A stretch of 21,735 nucleotides of DNA, taken from assembly GCA_023427705.1 (NCBI GenBank), contig JAEZAL010000344.1:1-21735 (forward strand). The letters run 5' to 3'. The notes beneath the pieces are model-generated. The model saw only the letters and a program-made list of their open reading frames with translations, was not told where the DNA came from and made no database searches. The position numbers and the translations under genes were made by a program. Below, piece by piece: positions 8,408-15,939 of the stretch (position 1 is the stretch's first letter; each line of letters starts with the position of its first letter). Origin of the DNA: Bacillota bacterium (GTDB lineage: Bacteria > Bacillota > Clostridia > Clostridiales > Clostridiaceae).

Positions 8408-8443
8408 AGGTAATATTATACACTAAAGAAAAGAAATATGGAA
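8408..8443 (-). promoter_or_regulatory. Candidate promoter of pgcA
   Basis: On the minus strand, a perfect TATAAT (8420-8415) sits 17 bases downstream of TTCCAT (8443-8438), a weak -35. It lies between the rplY terminator and pgcA, giving a leader of about 25 bases. Confidence 0.5.
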
Positions 8444-8444
8444 C

Positions 8445-8487
8445 AAAAAAATGTAAAGAGTGAAAATGTTACACGTCTTTACATTTT
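8445..8487 (-). terminator. Intrinsic terminator of rplY/ctc
   Basis: A 12-bp perfect stem (8448-8459 with 8476-8487, AAAATGTAAAGA/TCTTTACATTTT), with extra GTG/CAC pairing inside the loop. On the minus strand it runs into a T-tract at 8451-8445. It lies 25 bases past the rplY stop. Confidence 0.85.
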
Positions 8488-8512
8488 GTGACATAATTCT
8501 ATTATTTTTGTA

Positions 8513-9094
8513 TTATTCTTGTGCTAATTCCATGTCATCACTTACAGTTTTTCTCTCATATGTAACTGATGCAATTACAGTATTTAAATCATCAATTATA
8601 GATAACTCTGATGCTACTTCTAAATCACCAGCTCTATAAACATATCCGCTATCACTTCCATTAATGTTAATACTTATATACTTAGGTAGATTATCTGCAG
8701 TGCACTCTACTTTAATAGAGTCTTTTTCCTTTTGAAGTACCATACCTTTTTTATTTAGATATCCTTCACCTTCATAGTATATAGGTACAGTTGAAATTAT
8801 TTTTTTATTTTTATCTAACTCTTCTAAATCTAAATGAATTATTTTATGAGTAACTGGATCTCTTTGCACATCTTTTATTAAAGCTTGACATTCATTTCCG
8901 TTTAAATCAACATTAACAATTCCATGCTCACCATTTTTTGATATCTCTCTACATAATTCTAATTCAGCTACCTCAAACATAAAAGCATTTGATGATTTTC
9001 CATACAACACTCCTGGAATTCTACCATTTTTTCTTAATTTTTTTGCATTATTAGGTATATTTTCATCTCTTTTATTCAAATTTAGGCTATTCAC
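8513..9094 (-). CDS. rplY: 50S ribosomal protein L25 / general stress protein Ctc
   Basis: A 193-residue two-domain L25/TL5/Ctc protein that binds 5S rRNA in the large ribosomal subunit. The N-terminal L25 domain (about 1-92) includes AKKLRKNGRIPGVLYGKSS near 17-35 and ALIKDVQRDPVTHKIIHLDL near 71-90. The C-terminal TL5 beta domain has STVPIYYEGEGYLNKKGMV and ends in an acidic tail, DDMELAQE. In Bacillus the homologue Ctc is induced by general stress and has two domains like this one. The start codon is GTG at 9094-9092, fixed by a GGAGG eight bases upstream; no in-frame ATG lies near. It is transcribed alone, divergently from speA, and ends at a strong hairpin. No convincing promoter is seen. 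Confidence 0.93.
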   Translation of the reverse strand: MNSLNLNKRDENIPNNAKKLRKNGRIPGVLYGKSSNAFMFEVAELELCREISKNGEHGIVNVDLNGNECQALIKDVQRDPVTHKIIHLDLEELDKNKKIISTVPIYYEGEGYLNKKGMVLQKEKDSIKVECTADNLPKYISININGSDSGYVYRAGDLEVASELSIIDDLNTVIASVTYERKTVSDDMELAQE

Positions 9095-9100
9095 AAATAA

Positions 9101-9108
9101 CTCCTCCT
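9101..9108 (-). promoter_or_regulatory. Ribosome binding site that selects the GTG start of rplY
   Basis: AGGAGGAG on the minus strand, with the GGAGG core at 9107-9103, eight bases from GTG. A second weaker purine site (GAGGAG) lies a little further upstream. Confidence 0.75.
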
Positions 9109-9204
9109 ATTATTCAACTTCTCCTCAAATATTCTTATCATTTTTCATTATTTTTATTCAAAATTTGCTAATTTACTATTTATTTATTAAATGAAAGGTT
9201 TATA

Positions 9205-9240
9205 TTGCATAGTTATAATTATTAAAATATAATATTTATG
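9205..9240 (+). promoter_or_regulatory. Sigma-A-like promoter of speA
   Basis: A perfect TATAAT at 9228-9233 is 17 bases downstream of TTGCAT (9205-9210), which matches the -35 consensus at its first three positions. Transcription should start near 9240, giving a leader of about 57 bases. The rest of the 203-base divergent gap is AT-rich, and I see no operator-like palindrome. Confidence 0.6.
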
Positions 9241-9285
9241 TTTGTATAAAATTATATAAATATAAATTATACTATTCTTAAGAAA

Positions 9286-9290
9286 GAGGG
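9286..9290 (+). promoter_or_regulatory. Ribosome binding site that selects the GTG start of speA
   Basis: GAGGG lies seven bases before GTG at 9298-9300. The nearest ATG, at 9307, would be 16 bases away, too far for normal use. Confidence 0.65.
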
Positions 9291-9297
9291 TGCTTTT

Positions 9298-10761
9298 GTG
9301 TATAAAATGAATCAAAATGAAACTCCACTATTTAATGCTTTAATGGAATATGTAAATAGAGAAACTCTACCCTTTCATGTACCAGGACACAAAAAAGGAG
9401 TTGGAATAGATAAAGAATTTAAGGATTTTATTGGAGAAAATCCATTTAAAATAGATGTTACTGTTTTTAAATTAGTAGATAGTTTACACCATCCTACTGG
9501 CCCAATAAAACAAGCTCAAGAATTAGTTGCTGATGCTTACGGTTCAGATGCTTCATTTTTCTCAATTCACGGAACATCTGGTGCAATACAAGCAATGATA
9601 TTATCAGTTGTTAATGATGGTGATAAAATTATTGTTCCAAGAAATGTTCATAAATCAGTTACTTCAGGGATAATATTAAGTGGTGCATCACCAGTATTTA
9701 TGGAACCAGAAATCGATAAAAAATTAGGAATTGCTCATGGAGTTACTCCTGAAACTGTTTCAAAGACATTAGAGGAAAATCCTGATGCTAAAGCAGTATT
9801 AATTATTAACCCTACTTATTATGGAGTTGCTACAGATATAAAGAAAATTGCAGATATAGTTCATAGCTATAATATACCTTTAATAGTTGATGAAGCCCAT
9901 GGACCACACTTAGCATTTTCAGAAAAATTACCAATGTCAGCTCTTCAAGCTGGTGCTGATATTTGTGCTCAAAGCACTCACAAAATTATAGGTTCATTAA
10001 CTCAAGGTTCTTTATTACATGTTAAAAGTAAATATGTTAATCCTAAAAGAGTACAGCAAATATTAAATCTATTACACACTACTTCTCCATCATATATTTT
10101 AATGGCTTCTTTGGATTGTGCGAGAAGACAAATTGCTTTAGAAGGAAAAGAATTGCTTAATAAAGCTATTGAATTATGTAAATATACACGAGATGAAATA
10201 AATAAAATTCCTGGTTTCTATTGCTTTGGAGAAGAAGTACTTGGAAAACCTGGATCATATTCTTTTGATCCTACTAGACTTACAATATCATCAAGAGATC
10301 TTGGAATATCAGGATTTGAGCTAGATATGATACTATCAGAAAAATATCATATCCAAATGGAACTTTCAGATTTCTACAACGTGCTAGCTGTTGGATCATT
10401 TGGAGATACTAAAGAAGGGACGGATAAACTAATCTCTGCTTTAAAATCTATATCTGAAGAATATTACGGTAAAAGAAAGCCTATACAAGACTTTTTAGAT
10501 ATCCCTGCTATTCCTAAAAAGATATTGGAACCAAGAGAAGCATTTTATAGTGAAAAAGCTTCTATTCCTCTAAAAGAAAGTATTGGTGAAGTATCTGGAG
10601 AATTCTTATTAGCATATCCTCCTGGTATACCTGTACTTTGTCCTGGAGAAATAATAACAAAAGAAGTTGTAGATTATGTACATGATTTAAAGAGAGCTAA
10701 TTTATATGTTCAAGGTACAGAAGATACAACTGTAGAAAATATAAAAATAGTTAAAAAATAG
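9298..10761 (+). CDS. speA: Arginine decarboxylase family (Orn/Lys/Arg decarboxylase, fold type I)
   Basis: A 487-residue PLP-dependent decarboxylase of the Bacillus SpeA/YaaO type. It most likely converts arginine to agmatine in the first step of polyamine synthesis; lysine or ornithine are possible substrates. Visible are PFHVPGHKKG at 25-34, HGTSGAIQA at 91-99 (the cofactor phosphate and ring region), VDEAHG at 197-202 with Asp198 for the pyridine nitrogen, and AQSTHK at 224-229 with Lys229 as the expected Schiff-base lysine, followed by SLTQGS. The C-terminal region contains LLAYPPGIPVLCPGE, typical of the family. The start is GTG. It is the only plus-strand gene here, with its own promoter and terminator. 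No speB or speE neighbour is present, so the rest of the pathway must lie elsewhere or be absent. The family is certain; substrate is inferred. Confidence 0.9.
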   Translation: MYKMNQNETPLFNALMEYVNRETLPFHVPGHKKGVGIDKEFKDFIGENPFKIDVTVFKLVDSLHHPTGPIKQAQELVADAYGSDASFFSIHGTSGAIQAMILSVVNDGDKIIVPRNVHKSVTSGIILSGASPVFMEPEIDKKLGIAHGVTPETVSKTLEENPDAKAVLIINPTYYGVATDIKKIADIVHSYNIPLIVDEAHGPHLAFSEKLPMSALQAGADICAQSTHKIIGSLTQGSLLHVKSKYVNPKRVQQILNLLHTTSPSYILMASLDCARRQIALEGKELLNKAIELCKYTRDEINKIPGFYCFGEEVLGKPGSYSFDPTRLTISSRDLGISGFELDMILSEKYHIQMELSDFYNVLAVGSFGDTKEGTDKLISALKSISEEYYGKRKPIQDFLDIPAIPKKILEPREAFYSEKASIPLKESIGEVSGEFLLAYPPGIPVLCPGEIITKEVVDYVHDLKRANLYVQGTEDTTVENIKIVKK

Positions 10762-10767
10762 GAAATA

Positions 10768-10796
10768 GATATTATTCACAGAATAATCTTTTTATA
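10768..10796 (+). terminator. Candidate terminator of speA
   Basis: A 7-bp AT-rich stem, ATTATTC/GAATAAT (10771-10777 with 10781-10787) with an ACA loop, followed by CTTTTTAT. It is weak by itself, but lies only about 10 bases after the stop. The much stronger hairpin at 10811-10843 follows and may act as a back-up. Confidence 0.55.
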
Positions 10797-10810
10797 AATT
10801 TCTAAAAGCA

Positions 10811-10843
10811 GAATAACGGAGCTGTAAATCAGCTCCGTTATTC
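10811..10843 (-). terminator. Convergent-gene hairpin overlapping the vanY stop codon
   Basis: A 14-bp perfect stem (10811-10824 with 10830-10843) and a 5-base TAAAT loop between the convergent speA and vanY genes. The right arm contains the last vanY codon and its TAA stop (10840-10838). On the minus strand the stem is followed by TGCTTTTAG; on the plus strand by TATAACTCC. It therefore fits vanY termination best and could block read-through from both sides. Confidence 0.7.
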
Positions 10844-11956
10844 TATAACTCCTAAATATTCTTCTAATGTTAAATCATTATTTTCAAAGTTTTTACTATG
10901 TTCAACTCCAATATATCTAAAGTGCCAAGACTCATGCATATATCCAGTAACCCATTCTTTACCCTCTGGATACCTTAGAATAAATCCATATTTTGTACAA
11001 TTATTCTTAAGCCACTCTGCTTCTTCAGTATATTTAAAATCAGCTTCCGACCAAAGTGATCTATCTAACCCACCTATATCAAAAGCAAGTCCAGTTTGAT
11101 GTTCACTGAATCCAGCCTTAGCTGAAAATGTATCTGTAGGATCTTGTCCATAATTTGCTACATAATTATTATATAGTCTATTTTGAGTCCAGTAACTTCT
11201 GTAAGTTGAAAATGCATTTAGATATATTCCTTCTTCTGCTGCATCAGCTTTCATTTGCTCAAATGCTGCCCTTGCCTCCTCATCTTCTCCAGGTAGGAAG
11301 GTATCTGGTAAACCATTTTCTTTGTTTACAAGTAATATTCCATTAATATATTTAGGTACTCTAAGGCTTGCATCTTCATTAGACTTTTCTTCATAAGTTT
11401 CATCTCTTTTTCTAGTGTATGCTACTTTCTTTGTTTCATCAATATAATACTTTAAATCATCTAGCTTTTCTTTAGCTAATTTATATTTTTTCTCTTTAAA
11501 TAGACTATTATAGTCATTAATAAATTCATTTATTTCTTCTTTTTCACTATCTATAAAACTCTTTAATTCATCATCATTTACATTATTAAAATATTCTTCT
11601 AATTCTATTTCATTTTTAGCACTTAAATCATTTACTTTTGATTTTAATTCTAAAATAAGAGTTTGTACTTCATTTGTAAATTCATTAGATAGCTTACTTT
11701 CTATGCCATTAATCAATTCTTCTATTTCTGTTAAAGCTTCTTTGTCTCCATAAAGATTTAAATAACTATTCTTTAGGCTTTTGAATTCATTTATTGATTC
11801 TAAATTTTCACTAAATCTTTCACTAGCCTTCACTTCTCTTCTCATCAATGAAAAATATTTAAACTTTATTGGTATATATATAATTGTCCATAAACTTAAT
11901 AAGAATAAAACCATTCTTATGAAGTTAAACTTTGCCTTTTTCTTTTTTTTATTCAA
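10838..11956 (-). CDS. Membrane-anchored VanY-type D-alanyl-D-alanine carboxypeptidase with coiled-coil stalk
   Basis: A 372-residue cell-wall enzyme of the zinc peptidase family M15B (VanY), which removes the terminal D-Ala from peptidoglycan peptides. A Lys-rich start is followed by one membrane segment (about 12-30), then a charged coiled-coil stalk (about 45-190), then the catalytic domain. Motifs are SEHQTGLAFDIG at 284-295 with zinc ligands His286 and Asp293, and ESWHFRYIG at 342-350 with Glu342 as the catalytic base and His345 as the third ligand. A TYRS segment at 251-254 lies upstream. The start is TTG, with GGAGG exactly seven bases upstream. It follows the uncharacterised helical-protein gene by 42 bases without a visible promoter, so it is probably the last gene of that unit. 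Housekeeping trimming is more likely than vancomycin resistance, since no vanH/A/X genes are near. Confidence 0.9.
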   Translation of the reverse strand: MNKKKKKAKFNFIRMVLFLLSLWTIIYIPIKFKYFSLMRREVKASERFSENLESINEFKSLKNSYLNLYGDKEALTEIEELINGIESKLSNEFTNEVQTLILELKSKVNDLSAKNEIELEEYFNNVNDDELKSFIDSEKEEINEFINDYNSLFKEKKYKLAKEKLDDLKYYIDETKKVAYTRKRDETYEEKSNEDASLRVPKYINGILLVNKENGLPDTFLPGEDEEARAAFEQMKADAAEEGIYLNAFSTYRSYWTQNRLYNNYVANYGQDPTDTFSAKAGFSEHQTGLAFDIGGLDRSLWSEADFKYTEEAEWLKNNCTKYGFILRYPEGKEWVTGYMHESWHFRYIGVEHSKNFENNDLTLEEYLGVIE

Positions 11957-11963
11957 TCGTAAA

Positions 11964-11968
11964 CCTCC
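11964..11968 (-). promoter_or_regulatory. Ribosome binding site that selects the TTG start of the VanY-type gene
   Basis: GGAGG on the minus strand, seven bases before TTG at 11956-11954. No in-frame ATG occurs nearby, and the codons after TTG encode the expected Lys-rich cytoplasmic tip before the membrane segment. Confidence 0.75.
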
Positions 11969-11998
11969 ATTATTAAATCTCTCAAACTGTAAATATAT

Positions 11999-13033
11999 TT
12001 ATTCATTTAGAAGTTTTTTAAGATTTTCCCTTAAGTTATTATCTAATGAATATTCACTTAGATAATAAAGCTTACTATTTATATCATCATCTTCTTTATC
12101 TAAAGCAAAATAAGTTATTGCAGCTTCTGTACTTAAATCATCGTCTATTTTAGGTAAATTTAAAATCTTAGGATCTCCTTCTTCTAACATCATTATTTCT
12201 TCCAAATTAATTGTCCCTTTATTCATAGCTATATGTTTTAAGAATTTTAAATGGCCTTGAGTAAATTTTTCTGCTGCATTTATTAAGTGATTTAAAGTTC
12301 TATAAGCATATTCTATTTCTCCATTTTTAACAAAGTTCTTATAAAAATGCTGTATTAACCCAATCACTTGATTGTTTCCTTTAATTTGAGACATAAATCC
12401 TAATATTGTAATTTTATTATCATCATTAAAAGCCATTAAATTATTCATTATCCAAGTAACTATTCTTTCTGTTTCAACGTCTTCACTTGCTAATTTACAT
12501 AATAAATTTGTAGCCTTTAAATTTAATTTAGTACTTTTTTGAGATACTCTCTCTAAAATAGGTACTGCATCTTCCTTGAAACTATATATTATCATTAAAA
12601 TTGAATTTTCAACAGCTACCGACCACTCTTGGTCATCAATATACTTATCTATATATCTAGTTGGTCTATGAATTTTACCATTTAAAAACTTTGGTATTTC
12701 CATAATATTTTCTTTACCAATTCTTATTGCTGATTCATAAGCCTCAGTCTTTACATTGCTAAAATCATCATATAAATCTATAATTCTTAATATTTCAGTT
12801 GAAATAAGTTCATTTATTTCTTCTTGAGTAAGCTTAACTTCTTCTTTAGGAGGCTCTTTAACTTCTTTAACTAAACCTTCTATTTCTTTTTCTAAAGAAT
12901 TAAAATCAGATTTTAGCTCTTTTCCTTTTTCATCATATATATATTCTAACTCATCGTTACTTTCTTCTATTTGCTCTTCATACTCATACTCTTTAGTATT
13001 TTTTACTTTTTTTAAAAAATTAAAAATCCCCAT
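11999..13033 (-). CDS. Uncharacterised acidic helical protein (possible HEAT-like repeats)
   Basis: I do not recognise this protein. With ATG at 13033 it has 344 residues, is soluble and strongly acidic. It begins MGIFNFLKKVKN, an amphipathic basic tip that could contact membrane, followed by a Glu/Lys-rich low-complexity stretch to about residue 75. From about 80 to 300 it is almost all helical, with repeat-like units (SVAVENSILMIIYSFKEDAV, then KATNLLCKLASEDVE, then YAYRTLNHLINAAEKF) suggestive of HEAT/ARM-type repeats, though no repeat consensus is firm. A GTG 27 bases upstream could start a 353-residue form, but GGGAGG at 13047-13042 is eight bases from the ATG and decides for it. It overlaps the DUF523 gene by 14 bases and precedes the VanY-type gene, so it is probably co-translated with the former. 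Confidence 0.8.
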   Translation of the reverse strand: MGIFNFLKKVKNTKEYEYEEQIEESNDELEYIYDEKGKELKSDFNSLEKEIEGLVKEVKEPPKEEVKLTQEEINELISTEILRIIDLYDDFSNVKTEAYESAIRIGKENIMEIPKFLNGKIHRPTRYIDKYIDDQEWSVAVENSILMIIYSFKEDAVPILERVSQKSTKLNLKATNLLCKLASEDVETERIVTWIMNNLMAFNDDNKITILGFMSQIKGNNQVIGLIQHFYKNFVKNGEIEYAYRTLNHLINAAEKFTQGHLKFLKHIAMNKGTINLEEIMMLEEGDPKILNLPKIDDDLSTEAAITYFALDKEDDDINSKLYYLSEYSLDNNLRENLKKLLNE

Positions 13034-13484
13034 TTCTTTTACCTCCCAAGTCAAGTTCACTTATAACATCTATTTCATTATTATTTAAAATGGTGGCAGT
13101 TATACCTTTTCCAGATACTTTTTTACCTGTAAAACTACCATCATAAATATAGTTTACTCCACAAGATGGACTACCTTCCTTTAATATTGCTGTTTTCACA
13201 TTACTTAACTTTGCAATATGTAAAGTTTCCATTGCTCCCTTTATAAATTCTTTAGTAACATCTATACCATCTTTAGTAATAACCTTATCATTTTCATAAA
13301 GTACTCCATTAGAAGTACCTTTTATTTCTGCAGGTGTTCTAGGTGTTGAAAGTCCTCCTAATTGTTCAGGACAAACTAAAATTGCTTTTCCTTCTTGCAA
13401 AAGCTTTAGGCAAGCTTCATTTAAATTATTACTCCCACTGTACTTACAATTAACACCACATAAGCAACTACTAATTAGATACAT
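13020..13484 (-). CDS. DUF523 family protein
   Basis: A 154-residue cysteine-rich cytoplasmic protein of the DUF523 family (PF04463), biochemical function unknown. Visible features are the N-terminal SSCLCGVNCKYSG with Cys7, Cys9 and Cys13, then CPEQLGGLSTPRTPAEI in the first third, and ILKEGSPSCGVNYIYDG followed by FTGKKVSGKGI. The paired cysteines suggest a metal or Fe-S site, but this is inference. An ATG six codons upstream (13502) is in frame, but lies beside a TATAAT box and has no ribosome site. AGAGGTG at 13496-13490 sits five bases before the ATG at 13484, so that start is used here. First gene of a probable three-gene unit ending with the VanY-type carboxypeptidase. Confidence 0.9.
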   Translation of the reverse strand: MYLISSCLCGVNCKYSGSNNLNEACLKLLQEGKAILVCPEQLGGLSTPRTPAEIKGTSNGVLYENDKVITKDGIDVTKEFIKGAMETLHIAKLSNVKTAILKEGSPSCGVNYIYDGSFTGKKVSGKGITATILNNNEIDVISELDLGGKRNGDF

Positions 13485-13489
13485 ATTAA

Positions 13490-13496
13490 CACCTCT
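13490..13496 (-). promoter_or_regulatory. Ribosome binding site that fixes the DUF523 start
   Basis: AGAGGTG on the minus strand, five bases before ATG at 13484. It lies downstream of the alternative ATG at 13502 and so excludes that longer form. Confidence 0.65.
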
Positions 13497-13500
13497 TTTC

Positions 13501-13536
13501 ATACATTATTATACCATAAAAAAAGACCCGAAAAAA
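13501..13536 (-). promoter_or_regulatory. Tentative promoter of the DUF523 unit nested in the mutS2 terminator
   Basis: A perfect TATAAT (13513-13508, minus strand) lies just after the T-tract of the mutS2 terminator. A 17-base spacer would put the -35 (TTTTTT, 13536-13531) inside the terminator loop, a poor match. The predicted transcription start, about 13501, agrees with use of the ATG at 13484. Confidence 0.35.
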
Positions 13537-13543
13537 CGAGTCT
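13517..13543 (-). terminator. Intrinsic terminator of mutS2
   Basis: A 7-bp stem, AGACTCG/CGGGTCT (13543-13537 with 13530-13524, one G-U pair), with a six-base T loop and then a run of seven T. It lies 22 bases after the mutS2 stop. A textbook rho-independent terminator. Confidence 0.9.
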
Positions 13544-13565
13544 ATTTATTTTAATATTATTTTAA

Positions 13566-15923
13566 TTATTTAAGAACTACTATGGTAACACCATCTCCAC
13601 CTTCGCCATATTCACCAAGTCTATAGCTCTTTACATGGGGATGTTTTTTAAGCATATCATTAATTGCTTTTCTAAGAACTCCCGTTCCCTTACCATGAAC
13701 AACAGTTACTTCTCCTAAACTCGCCATATAAGCTTCATCTAAATATTTATCAACCTTATAACATGCTTCTTCTGAATCCATTCCTCTTAAATCAATTCTA
13801 TTTTCTATAGATTTTAAATTTAAATTTAATTCTCTTTTCTTCTTTTCTTTTTTTATTGATTTATTCTTTATTTTTCTTAAGTCTTTAAGCTTAACAGTTA
13901 TCTTCATTATTCCAGCCTCTACTTGAACATCACCCTTAGAATCTGGCATAGATATAATTATAACATTTTGATTTAATGATGGTAAATAAGCGTCCATTCC
14001 TAATGTAACCTTATCTATTGATTCACCATTGTTTTCTCTTTCTTTAATTAATGAAGCTTCTTTACTTTCTAGACTATCTTTAAGTTTCTTTCTCTCTTCT
14101 TCAAGTCTTGCTCTGCCACCTTGTGCAATTCCTAGCTTTTCAAGTTCCCTCATAGCTTTTAATATTTCATCAGCTTCATCCTTTGCTTTTGAAATAATAT
14201 CTCTTGCTTCTTGTCTTGCTTCACTATAAGCTTTATCTCTTATTTCATCTAATCTTTTTAACTTTTCATCATATTTCTTTTTTATTTCATCTGCTTCAAT
14301 CTTTAATTTTTTAGCTTCTCTTGCATCTCTATTTGCAATAATACTTTTCTCTTGCAAGTCTCTAATTAAATCTTCAAATTTAAGATTTTCTGAAGATATA
14401 TTTTCTCTAGCTTTAGAAATTACATCTTCTCTTAAACCTAATCTCTTAGATATTTCGAATGCATTTGATTTTCCAGGAACTCCTATTAATAATCTATAAG
14501 TTGGTTTTAAAGTCTCAACATCAAATTCTACAGAAGCATTTTCTATACCTGCTGTTCTTAATGCATAACCCTTTAACTCACTATAGTGAGTAGTTGCTAT
14601 TATTCTTGCTCCTTGCTCTCTTAAAGTATCTAATATTGCAATAGCAAGTGCAGCACCTTCAGTAGGATCTGTTCCCGATCCTATTTCATCAAATAATACT
14701 AAAGAATTATCATCAGCATTTTCCATAATTTTCACAATACTCGTCATATGAGAAGAAAATGTTGATAGTGATTGTTCTATACTTTGTTCATCACCTATAT
14801 CAGCAAAAATTGATTTAAAAAAGCTTACACTTGAATTGTCTTTAGCAGGAATTAATAATCCACTTAACGCCATTAAATGTAATAACCCCACTGATTTTAA
14901 TGTTACAGTTTTACCACCTGTATTAGGTCCAGTAATCATTAAAGTGCTAAATTCCTTACCTAGGTATATATCTGATGGAACAACTACTTTAGGGTCTATA
15001 AGAGGATGTCTCCCTTGAATTATATCAAAGCTTTTATCCTCATTTACATCTGGGCATATAGCATTTAAACTTGAACCATATTTCCCTTTAGCAAAAATGA
15101 AATCTAATTCTGTAAGAATATTATAATTACTTTCAATAGTTTCTATAACTTCATAAACTCTATTGGATAAATCCATTAATATCCTTTCAATTTCTGCTTT
15201 TTCTTTAAGTTTAAGTTCTTTTATTTCATTATTTAAATTTACAAGACTCATTGGCTCTATAAAAAGAGTAGCTCCAGTTGAACTCTGATCATGTACAAGC
15301 CCAGGAACTGAACTCTTATATTCAGCCTTTACTGGTAATACATATCTATCTCCTCTCATAGTATATAGTGAATCTTGAAGATATTTAGAATTAGCTCTTA
15401 CAATTGAATTGATTTTATCTCTTACAGATGAATTCTTTTCTTTTAAATTTCTTCTTATTGAACTTAATGTACTACTTGCCTTATCACTAATTTCCTCTTC
15501 AGATATTATTGATAATTCAATAATATTTTCTAATTGTTTTATAGGTGTTAAAATATAAGCAAGATCCTCAAGTATTAAATGTGGTTTTTCATCATCTCTT
15601 CTTGAAATATAATCCTTAAATCGTCTTGAACATCTTAGCATTCCACCAATTTTTAATAATTGTCCAGCTGATAATATTCCACCCTTTTTAGCTCTTTCAA
15701 CACCTTCTTTTACATCATGTAATCCTTCAAAAGGAGGATTTCCTTTTGTAATTAAAAGATCTAAAGCTTCATCTGTTTCTTTTAGTTTTTTCCTCACTTC
15801 ATATATTGTTTCATAAGGTTCTAAATTATCAATTATTTCTTTACTGCTAGCTGTTACAGCATATTCTTTTAATTTTTCTTTTATTTTATTAAATTCTAAT
15901 ACTTTAAGAGTTCTTTTTTGCAT
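13566..15923 (-). CDS. mutS2: Endonuclease MutS2 (ribosome rescue/recombination ATPase)
   Basis: A 785-residue MutS2, a normal full length. Family members suppress recombination and, in Bacillus, split collided ribosomes; they do not serve mismatch repair. The N-terminal lever/clamp region (about 1-300) precedes the MutS ATPase core: Walker A GPNTGGKT at 332-339, STFSSHMT at 387-394, Walker B LVLFDEIGSGTDP at 408-420 and ATTHYSELKG at 443-452. A charged coiled coil (about 510-640) links to a C-terminal Smr domain (about 705-785) with IDLRGMDSEEA and VVHGKGTGVLR, the usual nuclease/RNA-binding motifs. The start is ATG with GAGGAG upstream. It is the last gene of a tight run after the U32 gene and the small membrane protein. 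Confidence 0.97.
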   Translation of the reverse strand: MQKRTLKVLEFNKIKEKLKEYAVTASSKEIIDNLEPYETIYEVRKKLKETDEALDLLITKGNPPFEGLHDVKEGVERAKKGGILSAGQLLKIGGMLRCSRRFKDYISRRDDEKPHLILEDLAYILTPIKQLENIIELSIISEEEISDKASSTLSSIRRNLKEKNSSVRDKINSIVRANSKYLQDSLYTMRGDRYVLPVKAEYKSSVPGLVHDQSSTGATLFIEPMSLVNLNNEIKELKLKEKAEIERILMDLSNRVYEVIETIESNYNILTELDFIFAKGKYGSSLNAICPDVNEDKSFDIIQGRHPLIDPKVVVPSDIYLGKEFSTLMITGPNTGGKTVTLKSVGLLHLMALSGLLIPAKDNSSVSFFKSIFADIGDEQSIEQSLSTFSSHMTSIVKIMENADDNSLVLFDEIGSGTDPTEGAALAIAILDTLREQGARIIATTHYSELKGYALRTAGIENASVEFDVETLKPTYRLLIGVPGKSNAFEISKRLGLREDVISKARENISSENLKFEDLIRDLQEKSIIANRDAREAKKLKIEADEIKKKYDEKLKRLDEIRDKAYSEARQEARDIISKAKDEADEILKAMRELEKLGIAQGGRARLEEERKKLKDSLESKEASLIKERENNGESIDKVTLGMDAYLPSLNQNVIIISMPDSKGDVQVEAGIMKITVKLKDLRKIKNKSIKKEKKKRELNLNLKSIENRIDLRGMDSEEACYKVDKYLDEAYMASLGEVTVVHGKGTGVLRKAINDMLKKHPHVKSYRLGEYGEGGDGVTIVVLK

Positions 15924-15939
15924 ATTATCTCCTCTTTTA

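Noticed and set aside
9095..9297. Riboswitch or operator in the divergent rplY-speA gap
   Set aside because: The gap is AT-rich, with one good promoter but no GC-containing stems or palindromes that would support a structured leader or repressor site.
10838..11956. Vancomycin-resistance determinant
   Set aside because: The protein is VanY-like, but no vanH, vanA/B, vanX or vanRS gene is near. Housekeeping carboxypeptidases of this family are common in clostridia.
13034..13060. GTG at 13060 as the start of the uncharacterised helical protein
   Set aside because: It lacks a ribosome site, and the codons up to 13034 contain the GGGAGG that serves the ATG at 13033.
13485..13502. ATG at 13502 as the start of the DUF523 protein
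   Set aside because: It lies next to a TATAAT box with no ribosome site, while AGAGGTG serves the ATG at 13484, whose product begins at the family's normal N-terminus.
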